DNA of 64,000 nucleotides, taken from Bacteroidetes bacterium UBA3022. GTDB lineage: Bacteria; Bacteroidota; Bacteroidia; Chitinophagales; BACL12. The position numbers and the translations under genes were made by a program. Position 1 is the first letter of the stretch. Each line of letters starts with the position of its first letter. Of the stretch, positions 7,947-16,878 are shown in pieces. The stretch covers positions 7,579 to 71,578 of the forward strand of contig DDYY01000011.1 in NCBI GenBank assembly GCA_002346225.1. The letters are read 5' to 3'. Under the pieces are notes generated by a model. It saw nothing but the letters and a program-made list of their open reading frames with translations, was not told the DNA's origin and ran no database searches.

Positions 7947-9179
7947 ATGCGATTTCCATTTTATATAGCCAGGCGGATTATTCGCAATGAGACCCGGTCC
8001 TTCTCGCGTTTGATTATTGTGATTGCGCGCATCGCCATTGCCCTCAGTCTGGCGGTTATGATAGTTGCGTCCAGCATGGTTAACGGATTCCGCGATACCA
8101 TCAGCAGTAAAATTTATGGCTTCTGGGGGCATATCAATATTTCCAAAGAAAGTCTGCGCAGCTCATTCGACGACCTTCCCATACCCTACGATACGGCGTT
8201 CATGGAATGGGCAGCACAGCAGGATGCCATTGAGACTGTACAGGTATATGCGCGAAAAGCCGGCATCATTAAAAAGGGAGGTAGCATGGAAGGTGTTATC
8301 CTCAAAGGGGTGGACGATCATTTCTATTGGGATGGTTTTCGCCAGTACATCATTGCAGGTGATACACTTTCTTACAACAGCGATTCGGGCGAGGACATGT
8401 TGCTCTCCCGTTCCGTGGCAGAGCGCATGCAACTACAGGTGGGTGATAGTGCACTGCTGCATTTTATCGATAATGGCAGTCAGGGGAACTTTCGGCAGCG
8501 CTATAAGAGGTTCCGCGTTGCTGGTATTTACAATACCGGTCTGGAGGAGTTCGATAAGTTATTTGCGCTGGTAGACATCCGTCAAATCAGGGATTTGAAC
8601 AACTGGAACGGGAATGAGGTGGGTGGTTACGAAGTGTTCTTAAAGGACCCTTCCGATATGCAGGCCGTAGCAGATGAAGTGCAGTTTCAAACCAATCCTT
8701 TCTGGAATGTCCAGACCGTCTACCAATTGATTCCCGGAATTTTCGACTGGCTCAACCTGCAGAAAATCAATGAAAGAATCATATTGATTTTGATGCTGGT
8801 GGTGGCGGTCATCAATATGATTACGTCCTTGCTCATCCTTATCCTGGAGCGCACCCGCATGATCGGTTCATTGAAAGCGATGGGGGCCACGAATGGCAAT
8901 ATCCGTTGGATTTTCCTCTTTAAGAGCGCCCATATCATTATCTGGGGTTTGGTATTGGGCAACTTGCTGGGGCTGGGTATCTGCTACCTGCAGCAGACTT
9001 TTGGTATTATCCGTTTGCCGGAAGCATCCTATTATGTAACTGTAGCACCGGTCGCTATTCGCTATGGTGAAATTCTGTTACTCAATGCGGGAACACTGGT
9101 GGTGAGTCTGGCATTTCTCGTCATACCATCAGTGCTGGTAGCCAGGATAGACCCGGTGAAGGCATTGCGATTCAATTGA
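7947..9179 (+). CDS. ABC transporter permease of the LolC/LolE (FtsX-like) type
   Basis: 410 residues. One membrane helix near the N-terminus (about 22-45) precedes a large extracytoplasmic domain (about 50-270) and three helices at about 275-300, 325-350 and 375-400, the MacB/FtsX topology. The conserved segment ERTRMIGSLKAMGATNGNIRWIFLF is the coupling region typical of lipoprotein-releasing permeases. It probably extracts lipoproteins for transfer to the outer membrane, or exports another amphipathic substrate. No ATPase gene is next to it in this window, so its partner must be encoded elsewhere. The start codon is 32 nt from that of the divergent NamZ-like gene. Its last codons overlap the convergent DUF5522 gene by 8 nt. 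Confidence 0.9.
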   Translation: MRFPFYIARRIIRNETRSFSRLIIVIARIAIALSLAVMIVASSMVNGFRDTISSKIYGFWGHINISKESLRSSFDDLPIPYDTAFMEWAAQQDAIETVQVYARKAGIIKKGGSMEGVILKGVDDHFYWDGFRQYIIAGDTLSYNSDSGEDMLLSRSVAERMQLQVGDSALLHFIDNGSQGNFRQRYKRFRVAGIYNTGLEEFDKLFALVDIRQIRDLNNWNGNEVGGYEVFLKDPSDMQAVADEVQFQTNPFWNVQTVYQLIPGIFDWLNLQKINERIILILMLVVAVINMITSLLILILERTRMIGSLKAMGATNGNIRWIFLFKSAHIIIWGLVLGNLLGLGICYLQQTFGIIRLPEASYYVTVAPVAIRYGEILLLNAGTLVVSLAFLVIPSVLVARIDPVKALRFN

Positions 9180-9357
9180 CAGCAGGCTTCTGCTTTCCGG
9201 TAACGTTATTGGCAGCGGGAGAGTTATCCGAATAGGGGCAATGCCTGCATCCGTTTCCGCAACAGTAACCGCGTTCAGTCAGGTAGTGCGCGGTAAATAC
9301 CAGCAAACCATTCTTGTCAAAGTAGAAATCTACCCCTTCCTGCAATCGCTTGTTCAT
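9172..9357 (-). CDS. DUF5522-family small cysteine-rich protein
   Basis: A 61-residue protein with a Cys cluster YCCGNGCRHCPY (Cys32, 33, 37, 40) and the preceding motif LVFTAHYLTERG, the hallmark of the DUF5522 family. The spacing suggests binding of a metal or Fe-S cluster, but the function is unknown. The start ATG is 1 nt past the purB stop, so it is almost certainly co-transcribed and coupled with purB. The tail overlaps the convergent permease gene. Confidence 0.8.
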   Translation of the reverse strand: MNKRLQEGVDFYFDKNGLLVFTAHYLTERGYCCGNGCRHCPYSDNSPAANNVTGKQKPAVN

Positions 9358-9358
9358 A

Positions 9359-10717
9359 TCAGAAAAATCGGAATCCTGTATAGTTAAAGGGCGTGATGGC
9401 TTTCATTTGTTCCTTCACTTCGGTTTCAATATCCAGTCCATCAATGAATGTATGGATGTCTTCCTGGGTTAGTACACCCTTACCCCGGGTAAGTGATTTG
9501 AGTGCTTCGTAGGGCTGTGGATAGCCTTCTCTGCGTAAAATCGTTTGCAGTGCTTCTGCCACAACCACCCAGTTCTGTCCCAGTTCCTGCGCTATGCGCT
9601 CTTCATTCACCTTCAGCTTTTTCAAACCTTTTTGCAGGCTTTTCATTGCAATCAATGTGTGGGCAATGGGTACGCCGATATTGCGCAATACCGTACTGTC
9701 GGTGAGGTCGCGCTGTAATCGAGAGATGGGCAGTTTCCCCGACATATGTTCAAAGATGGCATTGGCGATACCCAGGTTGCCTTCGGCATTTTCGAAGTCT
9801 ATAGGATTGACCTTGTGTGGCATGGCCGATGAGCCCACCTCGTTTTTGTTGACTGTTTGCCGGAAATAATCCATGGAGATATAGGTCCAGATATCCCGAC
9901 ACATATCAATCAAAATGATATTTATTCTTTTTAAAGCATCAAAAGCAGCCGACAGGTTATCGTAGTGTTCAATTTGTGTGGTGTACCGATAGCGATGGAG
10001 GTCCAGTCGATTGGATACAAACTGGTCGGCGAACATAATCCAGTCTACATCCGGATAGGCGACGAAATGCGCATTGAAGTTACCCGTTGCACCGCCGAAT
10101 TTAGCGCAGAAGGGAACCGCATTCAGCAGGTTTCTTTGCTGATTCAGGCGTTCGATAAATACCCTGATTTCCTTGCCCAGCATGGTAGGAGAAGCCGGTT
10201 GTCCGTGGGTGCGCGCCAGCATAGGGATATGTCCCCAGGAGCCTGCCAAATCACTGAGCGTGCCGATGATATCTTCAAAAATGGGTGCGTACACATCGAG
10301 CAACGCATCCTTGAAGCTGATGGGCACAGCGGTGTTATTGATGTCCTGAGAAGTGAGGCCGAAATGGATGAATTCCTTGTACTGTTCCAGTCCCAGCTTA
10401 TCGAAAGCTTCTTTGATATAATACTCTACCGCTTTTACGTCATGGTTGATGGTGCGCTCAATCTCTTTGATGCGCCTGCATTCCACGGGCGTGAATTTTT
10501 TGTAGATGCTTCTGAGGTCGCTGCGTTTGTTATGGTCGAATTGTGCCAGTTGCGGCAACGGTATTTCGGTCAGCGAAATGAAGTATTCAATTTCTACGTA
10601 GAGCCTGTATTTGAAAAGTGCGTACTCAGAAAAATATTGTTCGAGTTCCTTTACTTTATCCTTGTAGCGCCCGTCTATCGGCGAGATATGCATCAGCGTA
10701 TCATCCATTCCCTGCAT
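9359..10717 (-). CDS. purB: Adenylosuccinate lyase
   Basis: Catalyses two beta-eliminations of purine synthesis: SAICAR to AICAR, and adenylosuccinate to AMP. The 452-residue protein shows the fumarase/ASL superfamily blocks: HFGLTSQDINN, the His in ARTHGQPASPT, and the signature loop GSSAMPHKVNPIDFENAEGN with the catalytic Ser. The longest frame opens with a TTG at 10726, but that codon overlaps a perfect -7 box (TAATTTTG). The ATG at 10717 is therefore preferred and would leave a leader of only about 3 nt. The ATG at 10708 is a further alternative. DUF5522 follows directly. Confidence 0.96.
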   Translation of the reverse strand: MQGMDDTLMHISPIDGRYKDKVKELEQYFSEYALFKYRLYVEIEYFISLTEIPLPQLAQFDHNKRSDLRSIYKKFTPVECRRIKEIERTINHDVKAVEYYIKEAFDKLGLEQYKEFIHFGLTSQDINNTAVPISFKDALLDVYAPIFEDIIGTLSDLAGSWGHIPMLARTHGQPASPTMLGKEIRVFIERLNQQRNLLNAVPFCAKFGGATGNFNAHFVAYPDVDWIMFADQFVSNRLDLHRYRYTTQIEHYDNLSAAFDALKRINIILIDMCRDIWTYISMDYFRQTVNKNEVGSSAMPHKVNPIDFENAEGNLGIANAIFEHMSGKLPISRLQRDLTDSTVLRNIGVPIAHTLIAMKSLQKGLKKLKVNEERIAQELGQNWVVVAEALQTILRREGYPQPYEALKSLTRGKGVLTQEDIHTFIDGLDIETEVKEQMKAITPFNYTGFRFF

Positions 10718-10723
10718 TTTTGA

Positions 10724-10731
10724 CAAAATTA
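10724..10731 (-). promoter_or_regulatory. Promoter -7 box (TAATTTTG) for purB
   Basis: Perfect TAnnTTTG on the minus strand, 6 nt before the purB ATG. A TTG at 10759-10757 (spacer 25) is the nearest -33 candidate. It places transcription start at about 10720, so the mRNA would be nearly leaderless. Confidence 0.5.
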
Positions 10732-10744
10732 AGCAATCATTGCT

Positions 10745-11764
10745 CTATGGAAGACTCAAGGTATGGGCGATTTGTTGCATGGACAGGTCATTCATGCATT
10801 TAAAGTGGCCTTTCGGACATTGTTTATACCCAATTTTGGAGCAGGGACGGCAGCTGAGGTCCCTGTTTTCAGCAATCAGTTGCAGGCTGCGTTGTTCCTG
10901 CAGGGACAGGCGCTTGCCATAGTAAGGGTACATGCCGAATTCGGGAATGGTATTTCCCCATACAGAGATTACTTTCTTATCCAGCGCAGCTGCAATATGC
11001 ATCATGCCGGTATCATGTGTTACCACTTGCTCGGCCTTTTCCAGTAACATCGCCGATTGCTGAATGGAGCATTTACCGCAAACGTCCCACACATTTTCAA
11101 AGCCCTCTGCGATAGCCTTCCCCATTGGAGCATCTTCGGGACCTCCGATAAGGACAATATGTTTTGTGCTGCTGGCAGGGTTTTGTATTACCAGCTCTAT
11201 CAGTTTCCGAAATTGTGCAACGGGTAGCTGTTTGGTGGCGTGCTGCGCACCGATTACAAAGGCGATATAACCATTAGCGAATGCAGGAGGTAGGATTGCT
11301 GAGGGGTCAGGGGTGGAAGTTGGGATGAAATGATCCAGTCCTTCTCCGTCATTTACAATACCGAAATGGGCAGCTGCGGCCATATAGCGGTCGACAATAT
11401 GCATCTCAGGCAGCTTGTTGATTTTGAGCCTTACCATCAACCATTTCTGAAGATTCAGCTTGTTGAAGGCAGCAGCGGGTGCTTTCAGCGCGCGCTTGAC
11501 CAGCATGCTGCGGAGGTTGTTGTGCAGGTCTATGATATAATCAAACTGCTCTTGCTGAAGGGCGGGAATCACCTCACTTACCCGCGTCTGCATAGCGTGG
11601 ATGCGGTGGATATAAGGGTTGGCTTCCAGTAATCCGGCATAGGCTTTTTTAGTAAGGAAATGGATTTCCGCTCCCGGCACCTGACGACTGAGGCAGCGGA
11701 GTACCGGTGTGGTGAGTACGATATCTCCTATGCTGGAAAAACGGATGACAAGGATTTTCGGCAT
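10745..11764 (-). CDS. Glycosyltransferase family 9 (heptosyltransferase-like)
   Basis: A 339-residue GT-B enzyme of the ADP-heptose:LPS heptosyltransferase group (GT9), expected to add a sugar to the inner lipopolysaccharide core on the cytosolic side. The N-terminus ILVIRFSSIGDIVLTTPVLR is the GT9 signature. The C-terminal donor domain carries VTHDTGMMHIAAAL and SVWGNTIPEFGMYPY. A Cys cluster near the end (RPCSKIGYKQCPKGHFKC) is common in Bacteroidota members. It reads toward purB, with 27 nt between its stop and the purB ATG. The start codon faces miaE across 27 nt. Confidence 0.9.
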   Translation of the reverse strand: MPKILVIRFSSIGDIVLTTPVLRCLSRQVPGAEIHFLTKKAYAGLLEANPYIHRIHAMQTRVSEVIPALQQEQFDYIIDLHNNLRSMLVKRALKAPAAAFNKLNLQKWLMVRLKINKLPEMHIVDRYMAAAAHFGIVNDGEGLDHFIPTSTPDPSAILPPAFANGYIAFVIGAQHATKQLPVAQFRKLIELVIQNPASSTKHIVLIGGPEDAPMGKAIAEGFENVWDVCGKCSIQQSAMLLEKAEQVVTHDTGMMHIAAALDKKVISVWGNTIPEFGMYPYYGKRLSLQEQRSLQLIAENRDLSCRPCSKIGYKQCPKGHFKCMNDLSMQQIAHTLSLP

Positions 11765-11768
11765 TCCC

Positions 11769-11776
11769 TATTTTTG
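11769..11776 (+). promoter_or_regulatory. Promoter -7 box (TATTTTTG) for miaE
   Basis: Perfect TAnnTTTG, 15 nt before the ATG at 11792. It overlaps a weaker, oppositely oriented box (TAATTTAG, 11786-11779) that could serve the GT9 gene. Confidence 0.45.
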
Positions 11777-11791
11777 GGCTAAATTACCAAC

Positions 11792-12376
11792 ATGTTAGGA
11801 CTGAAGCTTCCCACAGACCCCAGATGGGTGAATTTAGCGGCCATGAGTTTGGAAGAAATCCTTAGTGATCACGCTTTTTGTGAGCAGAAAGCAGCTTCTA
11901 CCTGCATCAGTCTTATACAGCTGTATCCCGATAAGGAGGAGCTGGTGGCAGCTTTAGCACCTGTGGTAACTGAGGAGTGGGGGCATTTCAGGATGGTGCT
12001 CAAAGTATTGCAGCAGCGCGGATTGTCGCTGGGTAAGCAGCGAAAAGACACCTATGTGGCAGCCCTGCAGCAGTTTCGCAAGAATGGCAAGCACAGCAAG
12101 CAGGAAGTATTGCTCGATTACCTGTTGATGGCTGCGTTGATTGAAGCCCGCAGTTGCGAGCGATTCAGGCTGCTGAGCGAGGGATTGGAGGATATTGAGT
12201 TGCGCCGGTTTTACAGGGAATTTATGATTGCAGAAGCCGGTCATTACCGCATGTTCATCGACCTGGCAGAAACCTATGCAGGGAAAGAAAGAACCAGAGA
12301 GCGGTGGCAGGAATGGCTCCATTATGAGGCCGAGGTATTGCAGGGAATGGAATTGCGCGGTGAGCGTATGCACTGA
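11792..12376 (+). CDS. miaE: tRNA-(2-methylthio-N6-isopentenyl-A37) hydroxylase, MiaE family
   Basis: 194 residues of the ferritin-like di-iron fold that hydroxylates the isopentenyl group of ms2i6A37 in tRNA. The four-helix metal motifs are visible: SDHAFCEQKAAS, TEEWGHFRMV, LIEARSCERF and EAGHYRMF, giving the expected Glu and His ligands. Length matches bacterial MiaE. The stop overlaps the next start as TGATG, so the membrane glycosyltransferase behind it is translationally coupled. No functional link between the two is obvious. Confidence 0.92.
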   Translation: MLGLKLPTDPRWVNLAAMSLEEILSDHAFCEQKAASTCISLIQLYPDKEELVAALAPVVTEEWGHFRMVLKVLQQRGLSLGKQRKDTYVAALQQFRKNGKHSKQEVLLDYLLMAALIEARSCERFRLLSEGLEDIELRRFYREFMIAEAGHYRMFIDLAETYAGKERTRERWQEWLHYEAEVLQGMELRGERMH

Positions 12377-14079
12377 TGAATATGACAAGAGGAGCGCTGT
12401 TTTCGATGTTGAACAAGAACCGGTACCTGTGGGGCTTTGCAGCTTTATTGTGCGTATACGTCTGCAATCTCGGTATTGATATTATGGAAATTGATGCTGC
12501 GCAATATGCAAGCATCAGCAGGGAGATGCAGGAAAGTGGCAGCTATCTTGAAGTGTACCACAGGGGCAAGGATTATCTGGATAAGCCACCTTTTCTTTTC
12601 TGGTCCTCGGCACTTAGCTTTCAATTATTCGGCATTCATAACTGGAGCTACAAGCTACCGGCATTGCTGGTGTTGCTCATCGGCATTTACTCCACCTACC
12701 GCTTTTCGCGCTTATGGTACGATGAGCAACGGAGCAGGGTAGCGGCACTGGTGCTGGCATCCACGCAGGCCTATTTCCTGATGACGAATGACGTGCGCAC
12801 CGATGGACTGCTGACCGGATGGAACATGCTGGCCATATGGCAACTGGCTGCCTACCTGCACAGCAGGCACTGGCGGCATTTGTTTGTAGCTGCCGTAAGT
12901 ATTGCGCTGGCTATGATGAGCAAAGGACCGCTGGGATTGGTTTTACCCGGTATTGCCCTTGGCGGACATTTGCTTCTGACTCGCAACTACAAAGCCATTT
13001 TTGATTACAAATGGCTGCTGATGCTAATGATGGTGGCGCTGTTATTATTGCCGATGTGCATTGGTCTTTACCAACAATTTGATATGCACCCGGAAAAAGA
13101 AGTGTATGGATTACAAGGTCCTTCCGGATTGAAATTTTTCTTCTGGACACAAAGTTTTGGCAGGATAACAGGAGAGAACTACTGGCAGAACGATAGCCCG
13201 GTGTATTATTTTCTGCAAACCATGTTGTGGGACTTGCAGCCCTGGGTGCTGCTTTTCTTTCCGGCGTTGATCTGGGTGCTCTGGTTATTGGTTAAAGATG
13301 GACTGCGACTAAAGCATTTGCCGGAAGGGTTTTCTGTTTCGGGATTTGTGCTCATGCTGGTGGTACTTTCTGCGTCCAGGTACAAGTTGCCGCATTATGT
13401 TTTTCCTCTTTTCCCTTTTGCCGCCATTATAGTTGCTCACTTTTTATATACGTTGCAGGAAGCAAAACCGGCATTGCTACAGCGAGTCGGAAACTGGTTC
13501 CTTGCATTCCAGGTGTCGTTTATACTGGCAGCCATGGCCGTTGCTACCTATCTGTTTCCCTTGAAGGAATGGTGGGCGTGGATGCTTATCATCGGGATGG
13601 GTTTCCTTGCTTACCATTTTAGAAAGACATTGCAGGGTGTGGAAGCCATCGTTTTCCCGGTAATTTTCATTGCCGGCATCACGGGAATGGTCATGGCAAC
13701 AGCTTTTTACCCCGCACTGATGGCTTATCAAAGTACCAATACCGCCGGAAGGTGGGCACAAGTTCATGCTCCGGATGCGGATGGTTTTTATTTTTTCAGC
13801 AAGGGCGGACACAGCCTAGACTTTTATGCGCAAAGGACGGTGCCACAAATTTTCGATCACCAGCTTGATACATTGCAACAGGAGACTTTTATTTATACCG
13901 GAGTGGCAGGGCTGGCGCATTTTCGGAGCAACTACGATGGTAAGTTTGAAGTAGTCTGGGAGGCTCCCGATTTTACTGTTTCCCGATTGAACTTTTCCTT
14001 TTTATTACCCAACCAAAGAGACCAGGCGGTAAAGGCAGCTTACATTATGCGCTGGCAGCCTGAAGAAACTGTCCACTAA
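12376..14079 (+). CDS. Membrane glycosyltransferase, GT39/ArnT-like
   Basis: 567 residues with 10-12 predicted membrane helices and a periplasmic C-terminal part (about 440-567). The GT-C acidic region lies in the first extracytoplasmic loop (IMEIDAAQYASISREM), followed by DYLDKPPFLFW, the pattern of PMT/ArnT enzymes that move sugars from polyprenyl-phosphate carriers to lipid A or proteins. The target cannot be inferred. It starts inside the miaE stop (ATG at 12376; a second ATG at 12382). It is convergent with the unknown gene at 14086 with 6 nt between. Confidence 0.85.
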   Translation: MNMTRGALFSMLNKNRYLWGFAALLCVYVCNLGIDIMEIDAAQYASISREMQESGSYLEVYHRGKDYLDKPPFLFWSSALSFQLFGIHNWSYKLPALLVLLIGIYSTYRFSRLWYDEQRSRVAALVLASTQAYFLMTNDVRTDGLLTGWNMLAIWQLAAYLHSRHWRHLFVAAVSIALAMMSKGPLGLVLPGIALGGHLLLTRNYKAIFDYKWLLMLMMVALLLLPMCIGLYQQFDMHPEKEVYGLQGPSGLKFFFWTQSFGRITGENYWQNDSPVYYFLQTMLWDLQPWVLLFFPALIWVLWLLVKDGLRLKHLPEGFSVSGFVLMLVVLSASRYKLPHYVFPLFPFAAIIVAHFLYTLQEAKPALLQRVGNWFLAFQVSFILAAMAVATYLFPLKEWWAWMLIIGMGFLAYHFRKTLQGVEAIVFPVIFIAGITGMVMATAFYPALMAYQSTNTAGRWAQVHAPDADGFYFFSKGGHSLDFYAQRTVPQIFDHQLDTLQQETFIYTGVAGLAHFRSNYDGKFEVVWEAPDFTVSRLNFSFLLPNQRDQAVKAAYIMRWQPEETVH

Positions 14080-14085
14080 GTTTAT

Positions 14086-14505
14086 TTACTCTGCCTTTAA
14101 AAGTGCCTGAAAGTCGCCGGCTCCCAGTTCAAAATCGAAAGTACTGATACAAGGGTCGAGGCCACCCAAAGCTTGTTCCATTTCCCTGTATATCCTGCTC
14201 AGTTCCCTGAAATAGTTTAACCACTTCGAATCTTCAGGAGGGATGTTGTGGTATACGCACCAGTCAGGGTAGTCATCGCTTTCCTGATAAGTTCTGAGGT
14301 TGTGCAGTAGCAGAAATAAATCGGTAACGCGGTTGTAATTGCCGAGCAATCCGTATTCATCTTCAATATAGAGTTCCCATATGTTTTTGTTAGATGTTAC
14401 CGCTACCTTAAAAAGACCACTGGTGGAAATTTTTTCCAGCGGCTGCACCAGCACTGCGTATGCTTGCATTTTGTTTTGAAGGTAGTTGACACAATGAGCT
14501 GACAT
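14086..14505 (-). CDS. Hypothetical protein downstream of queG
   Basis: 139 residues with mixed alpha/beta composition and no signal or membrane segment. Recognisable features are Trp/Tyr-rich stretches (WELYIEDEYGLLGNYN, DYPDWCVYHNIPPEDSKWLNYF) and an acidic C-terminal half. I do not recognise the family. The frame is open further upstream (to 14742), but that part overlaps queG in another frame and has biased composition. The ATG at 14505 starts 13 nt after the queG stop, so it is very probably co-transcribed with queG. Confidence 0.7.
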   Translation of the reverse strand: MSAHCVNYLQNKMQAYAVLVQPLEKISTSGLFKVAVTSNKNIWELYIEDEYGLLGNYNRVTDLFLLLHNLRTYQESDDYPDWCVYHNIPPEDSKWLNYFRELSRIYREMEQALGGLDPCISTFDFELGAGDFQALLKAE

Positions 14506-14518
14506 GGAAGAGATGGCT

Positions 14519-15451
14519 TTAGGGGGCTTTTTGCAGGAACTGCAGGTTCCGATTAAAGCCCGACCACTTAGGACGACTAATCGGGCTGTCTTTAAAGAGT
14601 TGCTTGAAAACTTCTTCGGTGATTTCCTGCCAATCGACAGTATTCCAGCTGATGATGGCTTCTTTTGCAGCGAGTCGCTTATCGGTATGGGGAGTGGAAA
14701 ATCGATTCCATGGACAAACTTCCTGGCAGATATCACATCCAAAGGCCCATCCTTCCATCTTGTTGTGAAAGGTTTCAGGAATCAGTTCGTCCTTGAGTTC
14801 TATGGTCAGGTAGCTGATGCATCGGGACGCGTCGATTTTATAAGGTTCGTACAGGGCATCGGTGGGACAGGCGTCTATACAGGCGGTGCAGGTACCGCAA
14901 TAGTCTTTTATGGGACCATCGGGCGTGGCAGAAATATCGCATATGATTTCTGCTAAGAAAAAATAAGAACCTGATTTGGGATGGATGATATTGGTGTTCT
15001 TCCCCTGCCAGCCCAATCCTGATTTTTTGGCCCATGCTTTTTCGAGCACCGGGGCACTATCGACAAAAATGCGGGCAGTAAATTGCCCTATTTTTTCTTC
15101 CAGCAGGGAGACCATTTCCCGCAGTTTATCTTTTACTACGAAATGGTAATCTTCGCCGTAGGCATACCGCGCAATCTTAGGTCCATTTTCGTGCGACTGC
15201 TCCACGGGTGGATAGTAGTTGTACATCAGACTGATGACAGACTGCGCACCGGGCACCAGTTTGGAAGGGTCTACACGCTTATCGAAATGGTTTTCCATGT
15301 ACTGCATTTTTCCGTGCAGACCTTGTTGCAGCCATGCCTCCAGCTCTTTAGCTTCCTTTTCCAGAAAAGCGGCAGCGGAAATACCACAATAGCTGAAGCC
15401 ACATTGTGCGGCTGCTTGCTGGATGATGCTGCGGTGCTGGTCGGGGCTCAC
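14519..15451 (-). CDS. queG: Epoxyqueuosine reductase
   Basis: A 310-residue cobalamin- and Fe-S-dependent enzyme that reduces epoxyqueuosine to queuosine in tRNA. The N-terminal cobalamin-binding half contains YMENHFDKRVDPSKLVPGAQSV. Two 4Fe-4S clusters are marked by CGTCTACIDACPTDAL and CDICQEVCPWNR. Length is close to the catalytic core of the family; the C-terminal HEAT-like extension of some members is absent. It lies 15 nt downstream of the NAD(P)-binding gene, near the end of the long minus-strand operon that begins at 18842. Confidence 0.95.
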   Translation of the reverse strand: MSPDQHRSIIQQAAAQCGFSYCGISAAAFLEKEAKELEAWLQQGLHGKMQYMENHFDKRVDPSKLVPGAQSVISLMYNYYPPVEQSHENGPKIARYAYGEDYHFVVKDKLREMVSLLEEKIGQFTARIFVDSAPVLEKAWAKKSGLGWQGKNTNIIHPKSGSYFFLAEIICDISATPDGPIKDYCGTCTACIDACPTDALYEPYKIDASRCISYLTIELKDELIPETFHNKMEGWAFGCDICQEVCPWNRFSTPHTDKRLAAKEAIISWNTVDWQEITEEVFKQLFKDSPISRPKWSGFNRNLQFLQKAP

Positions 15452-15466
15452 TGGTTGGGTAATGAT

Positions 15467-16111
15467 TTAAACGGCAGCCTGGATTTCTGCGGACAGTAGT
15501 GTATGAATACCCGGTTGCGGCTGGCGTGCGAAATAGGCCATGGCCTGTGCCACTGTTTTGGCGTGGATGGGGCGATAGTTTTTCAGTCTGCCCCCCAATA
15601 ATGGACTGAAAACAGGCATAATTGCCTGCGCTATTTTTTCTCCGGTGCGGTTCTCCCGGCGCTTGCCCATCAACAGTGCAGGCCGAAAGATATAGAGGGA
15701 GGTCAGCCCGGCTGCTTTCATGGCTTCTTCCATCTCACCCTTCACTTTGTTGTAGAAAATTTTGCTTTCGGGATGGGCACCCATAGCAGACACCACCAGT
15801 AAAGTGCTTGCACCATGCCTGGCAGCGAGTGTGGCAATCTTTGCGGGAATCTCCATATCGATATGTCGGAATTTCTGCTGGTCGCCGCCCACATTTTTGA
15901 TGGTGGTTCCCAAGCAGCAGAAAATGGCATCTGCGTCAAATAGATCAGGATAATTTTCAAGTTGCTCGAAATCCACCAGTACTTCTTTTTCATTCACCTG
16001 CAATGCCTCAGGCGAATTGCGGACTGCCAGCTGGAGGTGGGCATCTGAAAGTTCTTTTCGGAAATAACTTCCAATCAATCCGGTGGCGCCGAAGACAGTA
16101 TACGTATTCAT
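15467..16111 (-). CDS. NAD(P)H-binding protein of the atypical SDR type (HTATIP2/TIP30-like)
   Basis: 214 residues with a Rossmann fold. The N-terminal motif VFGATGLIGSYF is the GxxGxxG nucleotide site, followed by FCCLGTTI, VSAMGAHPES and YNKVKGEME, as in the HTATIP2-like atypical short-chain dehydrogenases. The Tyr-x-x-x-Lys pair is present as YNKVK. The substrate is unknown. The start codon overlaps the stop of the GT2 gene upstream by 4 nt (ATGA). Confidence 0.85.
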   Translation of the reverse strand: MNTYTVFGATGLIGSYFRKELSDAHLQLAVRNSPEALQVNEKEVLVDFEQLENYPDLFDADAIFCCLGTTIKNVGGDQQKFRHIDMEIPAKIATLAARHGASTLLVVSAMGAHPESKIFYNKVKGEMEEAMKAAGLTSLYIFRPALLMGKRRENRTGEKIAQAIMPVFSPLLGGRLKNYRPIHAKTVAQAMAYFARQPQPGIHTLLSAEIQAAV

Positions 16112-16878
16112 ATGGATGTTATATTTAAATATTTCAGGCTTTTGAACAATAAGAACTGCAGGTAATACCAGATGGCAACCGGCATGGATTTCTGTTCGTG
16201 TTCGCGCAGAATGGTCCAGTTATGTCGGGCTGCTTTCCATTTGTTGGAAGACAATGAGTGGCTGCCTGTCCTGTATTGTGCCAGTACTTCCTGAAGTCCC
16301 GTAGCCGGACCAAACTGTCGGGTAATGGACAGCCACAAGCCCCAGTCGTGGCGTTGGGGTGTATTCGGCATGAACTGTTTGCCGCAGATTTGGGTATCGT
16401 ACATGGCAGTCAGACAACCTATACTATTGTAGCGCAGCAGCTTTCGGTAGCTGATGCGGGCAGGTACGCGTATTGTTTTTCCGGTGGGATTTCCTTTGGC
16501 ATCCATCCAGGCATAAGCGGCGCAGGATAGGGGGGAGTGGTGTTGTTGCATGAATGCTATCTGGCGTTCCAGCTTTTGGGGCAGCCATAAATCATCGGCA
16601 TCCAGAAAAGCTATATAGCGACCACGGGCAGCATGGATTCCATGGTTTCGCGCTGCGGCGGCTCCCCCGTTGCTCTCCAGTCTAATCAACTGCACTCTGC
16701 AATCTTCCTGAGCAAGCGTCTGCATCAGCTGCCAGCTATCGTCGGTGGAGCAATCGTCCACCAACCAGATTTCCAGTTGCGCGTAAGTTTGCTGCAATAC
16801 CGATGTTACAGCCTCCCGCAATACTGCAGCACTGTTGTGTACCGGCATGATTACCGAAACAAGGGCTTCATCTTCCAT
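16108..16878 (-). CDS. Glycosyltransferase family 2
   Basis: 256 residues, GT-A fold. The N-terminus VSVIMPVHNSAAVLREAVTS and the motifs VDDCSTDDSW, NGGAAAARNHG and AFLDADDLW define GT2 and give the DxD-type metal site (Asp-Ala-Asp). It probably transfers a sugar to a lipid-linked glycan in the cytosol. It is fourth from the end of the operon and overlaps both neighbours: its start lies 11 nt inside the preceding GT2 gene, and its stop overlaps the NAD(P)-binding gene by 4 nt. Donor and acceptor are unknown. Confidence 0.9.
   Translation of the reverse strand: MEDEALVSVIMPVHNSAAVLREAVTSVLQQTYAQLEIWLVDDCSTDDSWQLMQTLAQEDCRVQLIRLESNGGAAAARNHGIHAARGRYIAFLDADDLWLPQKLERQIAFMQQHHSPLSCAAYAWMDAKGNPTGKTIRVPARISYRKLLRYNSIGCLTAMYDTQICGKQFMPNTPQRHDWGLWLSITRQFGPATGLQEVLAQYRTGSHSLSSNKWKAARHNWTILREHEQKSMPVAIWYYLQFLLFKSLKYLNITSI

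Noticed and set aside
9965..10723. 252-codon open frame opposite purB
   Set aside because: Antisense shadow of a well-supported enzyme gene; no motif.
14506..14742. N-terminal extension of the hypothetical gene downstream of queG
   Set aside because: It overlaps the conserved end of queG in another frame and has unusual composition (many Ser/Lys); the ATG at 14505 is the natural start.
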